This document shows, in pieces, positions 1 to 10,429 of a stretch of DNA of 64,000 nucleotides. Made by a program: the position numbers and the translations under genes. The DNA comes from Vicugna pacos (Eukaryota; Chordata; Mammalia; Artiodactyla; Camelidae), in the NCBI RefSeq assembly GCF_048564905.1, contig NC_133005.1, forward strand, positions 9,117,001 to 9,181,000, written 5' to 3'. Positions within the stretch are counted from its first letter, which is position 1, and each line of letters starts with the position of its first letter. The notes beneath the pieces were generated by a model. That model had not been told where the DNA came from. It saw nothing but the letters and a program-made list of their open reading frames with translations, and ran no database searches.

Positions 1-1073
1 AGGACGGGCACCTTGCTCATCAGCAAGATCCATGAAGAGCATCCTGACCACATCATGAACACCTTCAGTGTGGTGCTGTCACCCAAGTTGTCTGACACTG
101 TGATGGAGCTCTACAACGCCACCCTCTCCATCCATCAGTTGGTGGAGAACACCACCGAGACCTACTGCATTGACAATGAGGCCCTTTAGACATCTGCTTC
201 TGCACCCTCAAGCTGACCATGCCAACCTACAGGAACCTGAACCACCTCGTCTCAGCCACCAAGAGTGGTGTCACCACCTGCCTTCACTTTCCTGGTCAGC
301 TCAATGCTGACCTCCACAAGCTGGCAGTCAACATGGTGCCCTTCCCACATCTCCACTTCTTCATGTCCAGTTTTGCCCCTCTCACCAGCCATGGCAGCCA
401 GCATCATCAGGCCCTCACTGTGCCCGAGTTCACAAAGCAGGTCTTCAATACCAAGAATATGATGGCTGCCTGTGGCCCCTGCCATGGCCGGCACCTCACC
501 ATGTCTGCTGTCTTCCATGAGTGATGTCAATGAAGGAGGTGGATCAGCAGATGCTCAAAGTGCAGAACAAGAATAGCAGCTACTTCATGGAATGGATCCC
601 CAACAATGTCAAGACAGCCATTTGTGACATTCCACCCCGTGGCCTCAAGTTGGTGGTCACTTTCGTTGGCAACAGCACGGCCGTCCAGGAGCTGGTCAAG
701 TGCATCTTGGATTAGTACACTTAATGTTCCATGGAAAGCGTCCCTCCACTGTTACACAGGTGAGGATGTGGACAAGATGGAGTTCCCCAAAGCTGAGAGT
801 AACATGAAAGACCTCATCTCCGAGTACCAGCGGTACTACCAGGATGCCAGCGCAGAAGAGGAGGAGGATTTCGGTGAGGAGGCCGAAGGCTGAGCCCCGT
901 CGCTGCACGTTCCTCAGTCCCCTCAGCCTTCTTCCTCAATCACCCCTTTCCCTCAGAATTTGCATTTTCTACCTCTATCTTGTTTTTCCTTATTTTGGGA
1001 GTGTTGGTTCTAGAACAGTGCCTGCACATAATAGATGTTCAATAAATATTTGTTGTTTGTTGGAAAAAAAAAA
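1..1073 (+). pseudogene. TUBB (beta-tubulin class I) processed pseudogene, 5' end outside window
   Basis: An intronless copy of beta-tubulin mRNA. The first in-frame stretch reads like beta-tubulin from about residue 145 ([28 protein letters not shown]). Further matches follow in shifting frames: [45 protein letters not shown]. The C-terminus DFGEEAE indicates the TUBB isotype rather than TUBB2 or TUBB4. The 3' UTR also matches TUBB, with AATAAA at 1,041-1,046 and a short poly-A at about 1,064-1,073. An in-frame stop at 187-189 and several frameshifts mean it cannot encode tubulin. Lack of introns plus a poly-A tail marks it as an L1-mediated retrocopy of the host gene. The 5' part and the upstream target-site duplication lie beyond base 1. 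Confidence 0.95.
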
Positions 1074-1986
1074 GGAGGCATAATTGAATTGCCTGGTGAT
1101 GTATAATTAGGAATAAATTTTGATAGCATTTGGTCTTTTTGGTTTTGAGGGCTTATATTTCAGAAGGGTTTTAAAAAACTCATTGATATTACAACAAAAA
1201 AATTCCTTCAATTCCATCTTGTTATTATGAGTAATGTTTCTCTGCACAAAAAAAAAAATGAAAAAGGAAAACCCCACTGAGTCATAAGATTAATGTTGAG
1301 CCTTGTCTCAATTTTACAAGTGCTTTTCTTCTACAGATACCTAAACTTATTAGAAAGAAATGCCCTCTTTCTATTGCTAAGAGATTATTTTAAAATTAAA
1401 TTATACATTGTATGTTTCATAATTTCTCAAAGTCCCCAATATGTTTGTGTCATTTGGTCAGCTGTCTGTTAGTTATAATTGTTACAATGAGACCGATGGG
1501 CTGCCTACTGCACTAAGTAGACAAGTAATTATAATTGTTATGATGACTACATAGAAGGAATTGTTTGTGGCTCAGAGTCTTATTATCACAGGATTTTTTT
1601 CCTTTAATTTATTGAAATATTTCTGTAGCAGAAAAGCATAAGAATGTGATTAATAAGTTGTTTAGGCTTAAAAGATATTATATTAGAATTCAATTATCTA
1701 AGGGAAACAGTATAAAGTTACAAGTCCAAGGAGAATATGGAGAGATGTAAAACTTGTGACTGCTGAAGAAAACTTTTTCCATGCATTTTTGTAAATAATT
1801 GATGGTGGGTATCAAGTTACTTTGGTATTTTGATTTCGTGCACTACATTTAAAAAGAAGCATGTAATTTTTTTAATTTTTATTTTTGAAATGTCATTATT
1901 TACAACTCACTAGGAATTGTATCAATGGTAACTTTTTAAACTCATGATAGAACTATTCAAATTTGTTAGGGTACATGAGCAAAAAT
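1074..1986. other. AT-rich intergenic DNA, no gene seen
   Basis: About 0.9 kb of AT-rich sequence between the tubulin retrocopy and the GAA tract. I see no open frame, RNA gene or recognisable repeat family. The motif TATAATTGTTA occurs twice, near 1,475 and 1,530, in diverged surroundings. Confidence 0.6.
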
Positions 1987-2297
1987 GAGAAAAAGAAAGA
2001 AGAAGGAGAAGGAGAAGAAGAAAGGAAGAAGAAGAAGAAGAAGAAGAAGAAGAAGAAGAAGAAGAAGAAGAAGAAGAAGAAGGAGAAGGAGAAGGAGAAG
2101 AAGAAGAAGAAGAAGAAGAAGAAGAAGAAGAAGAAGAAGAAGAAGAAGAAGAAGAAGAAGAAGAAGAAGAAGAAGAAAAGAAGAAGAAGAAGAAGAAGAA
2201 GAAGAAGAGAAGAAGAAGAAGAAGAAGAAGAAGAAGAAGAAGAAGAAGAAGAAGAAGAAGAAGAAGAAGAAGAAGAAGAAGAAGAAGAAGAAGAAGG
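1987..2297 (+). repeat. Long (GAA)n polypurine microsatellite
   Basis: 311 consecutive purines with no C or T, mostly GAA triplets. The flanks are mixed A/G (1,987-2,030) and there are GGAGAA interruptions near 2,080-2,100, with single phase breaks near 2,177 and 2,209. The complement is pure TTC. Long GAA/TTC tracts are known to form triplex (H-DNA) and sticky DNA and to silence nearby chromatin, as at the FXN intron repeat. The poly-Lys, poly-Glu, poly-Ser, poly-Phe and poly-Leu frames across it are simply the translated repeat. Confidence 0.97.
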
Positions 2298-3637
2298 CCA
2301 CTGATCTTTGCTGTCTCCAAAATCCAGAGTCCCATGTAGGCAATCCACCATCTTCTCACTTCAAGGGGGTACAACATATTCTTGAGGAATATATCCTAAC
2401 ATGTTTAAGAACATAAGAATTGTCAGAAAATTCATGAGATGACATGTTTTTCAAGGACAAATATTCTAAGTATACAGTATATGTATCTTACCAAGACAGC
2501 CTAGGGTATCTGCTGCCTTCTGGTCTCTAATTCATAAAATAATATTTGTGATACAGCAGAGAGCAAACCTTCCTGGGGGTGATGAGATCTTTGGGATAAC
2601 TGTTGTCTGGATTATGGGAGAAAAATAAAATAATTGATGAATCCCTGAGTCATGATTTAAATAGCATCCTCCTCTTCTGCCTGGTTGAAAATTAACTATA
2701 ATTTGGAGAAAAATTTATTTGCCATAGCAACAATTTTATAATAAGTTCTAGGAGCTTAATTAATTTGCTCCATGGTAGTGTTCACATATGGAATACTCAT
2801 TTCAATTGAAGTCACCACCTGATTAAATTCTCTGTAATCCTATTATTCTAAAGAACTATCCATTATATGTACTGGAAAAACTCAGAAAATAAATGGGAAT
2901 ATATTTGGAACTTCCACCTCTGTATCTTTCAAATCTATTAAGATATCTTTGCAATTCCATCAAGGTTTAAATATTTCTTTTGATTTACTGTTTCCATAAA
3001 GAGGAACATCCAATGACTTCAACTTACTAACATCATGGAACTAGGTTTCCGTTGGTTTCATAGCACAGTAACTGGGGAAGAGACCAGAAGGGATGGCATG
3101 GGTTCCTCTGGGTCTATCACAAGGTGATTCCAAGTGAGAGCTTCATTTATCAACCAAGTCCAGGTAAACTCTTATTCTGACTGTTATATTGAGACTCCAA
3201 CTACTGTTTTGCCATTTCTGGATTCAAAAGATGGGACATTTTCCTTTCTCAGTGAAGAGTTACCCAGATCAATGGCCATGGAGAAATCTGAAAAACTCTG
3301 ATATACAGAAGACTAAACTTAACTCACAACTAGAAATTAGGAGGAAGGACCTGACTCTACTGCCCAGTAACTCAAGTGAGCCCTTTGTTCTTGGGACTCG
3401 TGATTGTTGGTTTTGTTCTTGGTGAATTCTGAATTGATTAACAGGAGAGGTCTCTTGATGTCAGACCATCCTCTGCACCCTGATTATTATGCCCATAGCG
3501 CTGTATCTGCAGTGACTGTACTCATTTTGTTAACAGCATTTAGCAATTAGCACTTGGGGTCAAAACCCCATGACTCATTCCACTCAACATGATGTTACAA
3601 ATGTCTCATAGATGTTCCTGTCCCACAGAGGACAAAC
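2298..3637. other. Intergenic DNA, no gene seen
   Basis: About 1.3 kb of unremarkable moderately AT-rich sequence. A 78-codon open frame near 3,189-3,425 has no recognisable domain and no gene context. I see no repeat family I can name. Confidence 0.5.
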
Positions 3638-3649
3638 TAAAAAGCTCTA

Positions 3650-3711
3650 CTATTTATTTATTTATTTGTTTGTGTATGTATGTATGTATTTATTTATTTC
3701 TATATATAAAT
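3650..3711. repeat. (TTTA)n/(TATG)n low-complexity tract
   Basis: A tract of TTTA, TTTG and TATG tetramers directly at the 3' end of the antisense SNAI1 retrocopy. Its position suggests it grew from the retrocopy's poly-A tail. Confidence 0.8.
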
Positions 3712-4684
3712 TAACCACTTTATTGAATATTAATAAACCATACATATAACTATACAAAATGCTTCCTTAGTATAAAATGTTGCTTGCAAAATAAATACCA
3801 GTGTGCCTTTAAAAATGTAAACATCTTCCTCCTGGGCCCACCTGCCGGGCCCCAGAAGTAGTTCCAGGAGATACACCAGTGGGGAGGAAACCCCCACTTG
3901 GGCCCCCGGCAAGTGAAGGCAGTCACTCACAGTCCCTTTTGCGACGTTGTTAAATTGCCCATGAAACAGGTGCCCATGACAAACAGGAGGGTGAAATAGC
4001 TGCCCAGGCCCTGGGGCATCCTGGGGACTAGATGCTGTCCTGGTGTCAGTGACCATCCCCGCAGGCCCTGTGGGTGCACCTGAGGTAGACAATTGCATAG
4101 TCAGTCACATCTCCTGGAGGGGTGGCCTGAGGGTCCCCTCAGTTGGGGAATAATTTCTTATAAGTCTGACATCTTTTGTCCTGGAGCTCAAAGCAGCTGT
4201 ATCCAACAGCTTTGGATACACAAACTCACACAGAAAGGCCAACTCCGGAATGCTTGGGAGCGGCGACCACCAGGAGGGGTCTCTGATGCCAGCCACCGTC
4301 CCATCAGCTGTCCACAGAAAGGCCTCTCTCAGAGCCCAATGAGACACCCAAGTGGATGACTGGGAACTGGTCCTCAGAGTCCTGTGGGGCCCAATGCAGC
4401 CAGAAGGTGGAGCTCAGAAGGGAATTCTGTGGCAGTGAGAAGGATGTGGGTAACTTCCTTCTGGAGCTGGGGGAGGCTGCAGTCAGGGGAGGGTCTTGAG
4501 AGTCAGAAGGAGCCTTAAGAGTTATTGGGGGCCCCCTGAGCAGCCCGACTCTTGGTGCTTGCAGAGCAGGGACATTCGGGAGAAGGTTCTGGAGCATCTT
4601 GCACTGGTACTCCTTGACATCTGAGTGGGTCTGGAGATGGGCCCGCAGGTTGGAGCGGTCGGTGAAGGTGCGGCTGCATTGGGA
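3650..4684 (-). pseudogene. SNAI1 (Snail) processed pseudogene, 5'-truncated
   Basis: Read on the minus strand, it starts inside the SNAI1 zinc-finger region. CSRTFTDRSNLRAHLQTHSD and then EYQCK match the third and fourth C2H2 fingers. The last finger is frameshifted, although the DNA for the FSRMSLL...ESGC end is still visible. The rest is the SNAI1 3' UTR, including the GC-rich block ending in the ATGTTTACATTTTTAAA region, and AATAAA near 3,733-3,725. The T-rich (TTTA)n tract at 3,650-3,711 is best read as the decayed poly-A tail. AAAGCTCTA flanks the copy at 3,641-3,649 and 4,688-4,696, or 12 bp with one mismatch, and serves as a target-site duplication. SNAI1 encodes an EMT transcription factor; this copy keeps about one finger and is non-functional as protein. 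Confidence 0.92.
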
Positions 4685-4696
4685 AAGAAAGCTCTA

Positions 4697-6528
4697 TGTA
4701 AAAGATTTTGGTTAATTGTTTCACTTGATCAAGAGGAAAGGGTCTGGGACTGGCCATGAGACATGGTGAGATGCTAAGTATTCTTAAAGTGATAACCCAG
4801 CATTTCTATTGCTTTTTGTTACTGGATCTTTCACCCTGGGTCACCCAAAGGCTTTCTGGTCATTGTTTGGTTCTAACTGTGTTGCACACTTAGAAAGTAC
4901 TTTAATGACCAACCAAGTCCCAAACAAACACATTAAATGCCAAGCCTCTAGTGATTGCACAGGTACCAATTCAGCCCAACCCCAAATTACTTCATCTTCT
5001 CTCTGATTTTTACCTGTAAAATCTATGCTTGTGTATTTAACCCAAATTGTGGATAGACTATATTGATAAATTCCTCTAATTTATTCTAAATGCAACTTTT
5101 TCTTCTTCACTCATGCCCTCATTCAAGCATTCGGGTCATGTTGTATTTCAGGTATAATCACCTATTGAGAAACAATAAGTGCTAGCAAATGGGGACAATT
5201 GCCAACTTTCTTCTACTAAGTGTGAATGATCTTTCAATGTTGGTCCATTCAGTTGTGTGCTAAACTCTGTGGATCCTTCCAGACACTCTTCTTCCAGTTG
5301 TTGGGTTATTACTCTTTTTTGATTAATGCCTTAAAATATTCAAGTAAACTTAGGCAACATGGCAGACTTAGTTGAAATGTAAAACAAAATGAAAGTTCAA
5401 CATTTCATAGAATCAATTTCTGTTTATTCCCCACACTTCATCCTCAGTGTTGACATAGATCTAGCTAATTACATGATCAGTTAAATCAGTTTCCTATTGC
5501 CTCGGCTACTAATTTCCTCTCTGAGAATCTGGGTTGGCAGGAGTAGTCTTACCACTTCTGCCTCATACCAACCCAACAACCAATTAAATGTACCCATACA
5601 TTCCCGAGCATTTGTTCTCAAAGGTGAAAGCAACAGAAAACTACTGTGAAATATGCACTAAAAAGCATTGCTCACAGCATCCATGAAAGCACTAAACTCA
5701 AACCTCAAGGATGCGATTAACATGTAATGGGTCAGTTGACTCTAGAAAATGTAGGTAGATTATATTCTCTATTTGTGGGCTTGCATGACTTTTGGTACCC
5801 ATAGGAGTCTCAGGCTACTGTTTCAGTTTATTTTTCATTTGGTTGGCTATATTTGTGATTCTTCCTGGAGACAACCAGTGGGAGAGGGAGGTTACTTCTG
5901 AGAATAAAGGATCATGTAATCGTTTCCATCTCTCTAATTAATCTCTGCTGATTACACTATGGTTGATTCTCCTTTGATCCTTCTTTCCTCTCATCTTTAA
6001 GTTATTCTGGAGTTCTTCTGCAAAACAATTCATTTATTTTTGACTGTCTCTTTAGCTTGAATAGGATTTCAGAATCCTCAGGTATGCATTTGGTCTTATT
6101 TTTATTCCTTGCTCAAGAAATTCTCCACCATTTACTTTGTTGATGGGACCCATTCTGACTTTGCAGCAGAGCTTTGGATTCATTTTATTTGTATACTTTT
6201 TTTCTATTATTTCAAACAATAATATTAATAAGTGATAAATGTGTTATTTAACTCTCTCTTGTCTTAAATTAGATATTAAGACAAAAGTAATTGTAAAATC
6301 CTGCCTAGTTGCTAAGGAATGAAATCACAGCTCATAGATGTGATCTTGTGGTTGGTTGAACTCTTCTATTTTGAAGATTTTAAAAGCAAGAATAATCTCA
6401 AACATTTTTCACCTAAACAAGAATAGATATTAGCTTTATTATAAAAAGCTTTAATTAGGGCAGTAAGACTATTATTGTCATCCCTAGGGGATCTTTGCTG
6501 AAGAAAACTCATAATTACTTATAATTAA
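4697..6528. other. Intergenic DNA, no gene seen
   Basis: About 1.8 kb of AT-rich sequence with no convincing open frame, RNA gene or repeat that I can assign. Confidence 0.5.
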
Positions 6529-6539
6529 AAACTGGCCCA

Positions 6540-7459
6540 CCCAAGTGGAGAAATGCACGCCAGGCGGTCCGTGCGCCAGGTGGTCCGGCCAGGCTTCCTG
6601 GCCGCCCGGCGATCCCGATCCATCCGGCGTGCTCACCTGCTGATTGCTGAGGGTCACCTGCCTGTCGGCCTCTTTTTAGACCCTGCAAAGACATTGATCG
6701 GATGGCCCGGCTGGTCCAGGCTGGTCCAGGCTGGGTCTTTTTCAGTAGACCTCGTCCCGAGGGACTGAATCTAGTTCCCTGCGCTGTGCGGTAGGACTTT
6801 GGGGTGGAATCTGCCAGGATAGGACTTACAAAGATTTGGAGGATCCTGGAGAGGTGCTACCATCCAGAATTCTACAAGGACATTCAAGATATTGTGGACA
6901 GACAGATGGATGGAAGACAGATCGAATGGAGGCCCCATTCCCTGGACCCGTTGGCCTAGAAGGATCGTGGTCAGTCTGGAAAAAACTCTTCCGACGAGGG
7001 TCTTGGAATGGAGTTTCTTGATCCGCGGAAGGTGTTTCTGCACAAAGAGGGGCGTTCTCGGCTTGAGAGCCCAAACCACTGCAGTTCAGCGATCCACCCC
7101 GGTCAGGGCCAGGGTCAGAACTCAACTGACAGCTCCCCTCCCTCGTCTTGGGCCTCCAGCTTGGGAAACCCTCCTCCCTGCCCAAGAGAGGAAAGCCAAA
7201 AAGCTCCCCCTCACCCATCTTCTCCTCAGCCTGCCTCCAGCTTCCCCATGCCAATGACCTCATTCATGCTGCCATACTTTGCTCCCTTTTGGGCCACCAG
7301 GAAGCCTCCCCACCTTGGATCGGAATCCCTGACAAAAACAAATAGTGCTCCGGGGTACGGGTGGGGTGGTAGAAGGACTCTCTTCTCATGGGAGTGATTT
7401 TTTACCTCCATAGAGGTGACAAGTTGAGAAAACACATAGAAACACCCAGAATAATAAAC
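6540..7459 (+). pseudogene. Unidentified processed retrocopy (GC-rich insert with target-site duplication)
   Basis: A GC- and CpG-rich block that stands out from AT-rich flanks. AAACTGGCCCA occurs directly before it (6,529-6,539) and after it (7,460-7,470), and the right end is A-rich. Both fit an L1-mediated sense insertion. One frame runs from about 6,795 to 7,397 with a single stop near 6,957. Before the stop it reads KIWRILERCYHPEFYKDIQD. After it come a Ser/Pro-rich stretch (NSTDSSPPSSWASS, PCPREESQKAPP) and FMLPYFAPFW. A separate 71-codon Arg-rich frame covers 6,553-6,768. I do not recognise the parent gene. The last part has a weak PERIOD-like look that I do not trust. It could be a host mRNA retrocopy or another retro-transcribed sequence. 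Confidence 0.6.
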
Positions 7460-8145
7460 AAACTGGCCCATGTCCAGGAAAAAGGCAGTTTGAGGATGTG
7501 GGTGTTTGAGAGCTCGGAAAGAGGTTATGTGATATGCAAGACAGCGTCAAATGTGAGAAACAACACTGAAATGATAATTGAGGCATATTTATTAAAAAAT
7601 TCTTTATAATACAAGGAAGGTTTTTTTTTTAAGGAGGGTTATTAAAGAGAGAAACAAAGCAGTGGGGTCTCCAAAACGGGAGTATTTTAAAGGAGAGCAA
7701 AAAAAGGTGAAATATGCTTATTTCAGAAGGATCACTTCCGTAACTGGCTATGTTGAGGATGTTATTTGTGGGCACAAGGCATGAAAGATGCGGAAAACCT
7801 TATGACTGAGCGTAAACAATTTGTTCAAGAAATTTTAGAAAAATGACTGATGGAAGACATGGTGCCAAGAGAGGATTTTAAAATATTTTTAATAGTTTTA
7901 ACTAACATGTGAAAGAGAAGAAATTGACCAAAAAGCTAAAGACTTCTTTGTCTTGATGATCGGGCTGGATAAATTTTAGAAATAATTATATTATCTGGGT
8001 GACAAATTCTTAGTAAGGGAAGCAGCAGTCTCCACCAAATGGCAAAAATTCACCAAAACTGGGTTCAACTCTCCTCAAGTCTTCTTTTGAAAGTTCTACT
8101 AGATCAGTGTGGTAGCGATCTGATGTTACAAGCACAGCAAAGAGA

Positions 8146-8210
8146 TACTAGGTGAATAAATATTTACTGAACACCAAGTAGGTGCCAAATGCCATCATAG
8201 GCATTGCCAT
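8146..8210 (-). mobile_element. L2 LINE 3'-end fragment
   Basis: Resembles the reverse complement of the L2 3' end (AATAAATATTTACTGAACACC, then TAGGTGCCAAATGCC). It is an old eutherian-wide LINE, short and diverged. Confidence 0.5.
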
Positions 8211-8917
8211 CTTATTGAAGAATGCATTTTGTATTGCCAGTGAATATATGCTCTTTAAATTTTCTTCTACATTTAAGATTTTATAATTTTCTACTTACCT
8301 TTGTGTTCTTCACAGAGTTATATGTTAAAACTGTCCTAAAATGGTCACAGCTATTAACTAATTCTTATTGTCAGAATACAGGTTCACTTGAGAATATTAG
8401 GCTGTGTACACATTTGTCTATAGTATCCAAGACCAATGTCAAGGAGATTTCTCCTCTGTTTTTTTCTAGGAATTTTACAAGTTCAAGTTTTATGTTTAAC
8501 TATTTCAAGTTAATTTTGTGTTTGTGTTGCTTACATTTTTAAAGTAGACCCTATGAGATCTCCAAAAGTCAGTTATTTGGGGGGGATCAAAGATTGTTGA
8601 TCTTTGTGGGGAGATGGAGGGAGGCTGGGGTTTCCCTCTTTGCCCTCTTGGTGATGTACTGATCACTCCTCTTAATCAGTCTTATTACTTTTTTCCCTGA
8701 GAACTGCATTAGGAGGCCGTACACCACGTTCTCAATGAATGAGCTATTGACATGTTAGAGAAGCAATAAAACTTCAGCTGTAAATTGATGCCAGTCACTG
8801 GCAGGGATCCTCCTACCTACCCTTTACTGGCCTCTGGGGAAGGAATGCACAGGAGACGCATCCGTGAATTTACATTTTCTTAAAATTTCCAGTTAACTTA
8901 ATTGCTGCATCTATGTA

Positions 8918-8922
<5 letters not shown>

Positions 8923-8956
<34 letters not shown>
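8923..8956 (+). repeat. (GT)17 microsatellite
   Basis: Perfect GT dinucleotide run of about 34 bp. Confidence 0.98.
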
Positions 8957-8957
<1 letters not shown>

Positions 8958-9214
8958 GAATGGCTTTAACTAGTAAAGGTGGTTGGTGTAATAATAAATG
9001 TTTAATAACACATGTGAAGTTACTAAACAGTTTCATGGAAGCTTGTAGCTACACTGATTTAAAAGGATGTATTTTAAGTTAATTGGGATTGATAAGTGAT
9101 TCTCACAGAAATAACTGAGTTGTGATAATGAGAAATGTTAAATAATGGGACAGTAAATATTGTGAAGGCTGATCATATTTTAACACAGGGAACCAACATT
9201 ACCTACATCAGTGC

Positions 9215-9400
9215 CAGGCTTTATATTTATATGAATATAAACCTTACAACAGCCCTGGGAATTCAGTCATGACATTACTTTTTATATGATAAATTTTCTG
9301 AAGCAAAGATTATTTAAATACATTTTCAATATCATTTTCCTAGTTAAAAAAATAAAAAGTTGTACCCTGATTTGAACGCTGAACTGATAAGTTCCAAAGT
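9215..9400 (-). mobile_element. MIR SINE fragment (diverged)
   Basis: Weak match to reverse-oriented MIR: CCTTACAACAGCCCTGGGA, then a degenerate GATAAATTTTCTGAAGC core and TGATTTGAACGCTGA. Confidence 0.45.
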
Positions 9401-9751
9401 TTACACTTTCTTTTCTATTTTTCAAGGCTTACGTTTTGATACTCACATTTTGTCACTGCTGGGAGGGATGATATACAGAGTAATTGTGAAAGTGAAATCC
9501 ACCACTCTGCTGGTTCTAAATCATTGCTGATGCCAGCATATTTGTTCCTATTCCTTTCAGTTATTTACAACGTAATAAAGGCAAGCATCTGTTTATCAAA
9601 ATTCTTTGTCTGATTTATGTATACCAAATGATATGTAAGTATGGAACGCTTGTACCTGAGTGGTGTCCTAAACTCAGATCTTAGCTGCATTATGTTATTG
9701 TTGACTTGTTAGTAATTTTGAGAGCTGGCCACTTCTATAATCTCTCTCTTG

Positions 9752-9870
9752 TGTTTTGAAAGCAACAATAACCAGAATTTATTGAGTGTTTACTTTATCA
9801 GGCACTGTTTTAAGTTATTTGTAGGTATTAATTCACTTAACTATCATAAAAATTCTGAGTTTGTAACTGG
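9752..9870 (-). mobile_element. MIR SINE fragment
   Basis: Reverse-oriented MIR 3' half: TTATTGAGTGTTTACTTTAT, AGGCACTGTTTTAAG and ATTAATTCACTTAACTATC match the family in order. Confidence 0.65.
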
Positions 9871-10429
9871 AGGTGAATGAAGAACACTTCCAATATCTCC
9901 TACATAGAATCCTAATCAATGCAGTTTTGCTCTCTTCCCTGACCCCTTTCACCCTTGTGTGTGAAGTGGCATTTAAGAACTAATTGTATCATTGTGAGTC
10001 ACTGGGGAGGGATGACAATTAATTTTTGACTTTAGATATACCAGGTCTACACTAGCTTGGATGAGGGATACATATTTACTGTAATTTTAGGGTTCTGGTT
10101 GTGCCAACTTTATTCTTAATTATCAAACAATTCAAGCACACATAAAATAATACAACATATATACTTACCTGTCACCATTAACAGTTATCATATTATGTTA
10201 TTAGTATATATCTAACTTTTTATTTAAAGGGATAGTGTTTTATGACGCCAAAACCCTTTTTCTCTGATCCATTTTCCAGCCTTACCACTACTTTTATTAC
10301 TATATAATGTCTCACTTAGATATTTATACTTTTATTATATAGATATGAATGCTTACCTGTGGGAAACAAAGACTCTGCTCTTAAAGGGCACATGCAAAAT
10401 ACACATGCTTTAACACCCAGCTCAGAGAT

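Larger units (their letters stand above)
7471..10429. other. Intergenic DNA with small old repeats
   Basis: About 3 kb without a credible gene. It contains an L2 end, a GT microsatellite and two MIR fragments (listed separately). A 106-codon frame at 8,222-8,542 is hydrophobic and low-complexity and has no supporting context. Confidence 0.5.

Noticed and set aside
1922-2416. Five overlapping open frames rich in Lys, Glu, Ser, Phe or Leu
   Set aside because: All are translations of the GAA/TTC repeat and carry no protein signal.
3730-4098. Minus-strand 122-codon frame
   Set aside because: It lies in the SNAI1 3' UTR copy, which is non-coding in the parent gene.
6775-6815. L1 3'-UTR-like snippet (TAGTTCCCTGCGCTGTGCGG)
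   Set aside because: Only about 30 bp resemble the L1 phrase; too short to call an element and surrounded by unrelated sequence.
7008-7397. PERIOD-protein-like C-terminal frame
   Set aside because: Only a proline-rich look and a weak FMLP-type motif; no run of matching residues that I could defend.
8578-8610. Small inverted repeat around GATCAAAGATTGTTGATCTTTG
   Set aside because: Arms of about 7 bp with a 5-bp loop; expected by chance in 64 kb, and no terminator role applies in this genome.
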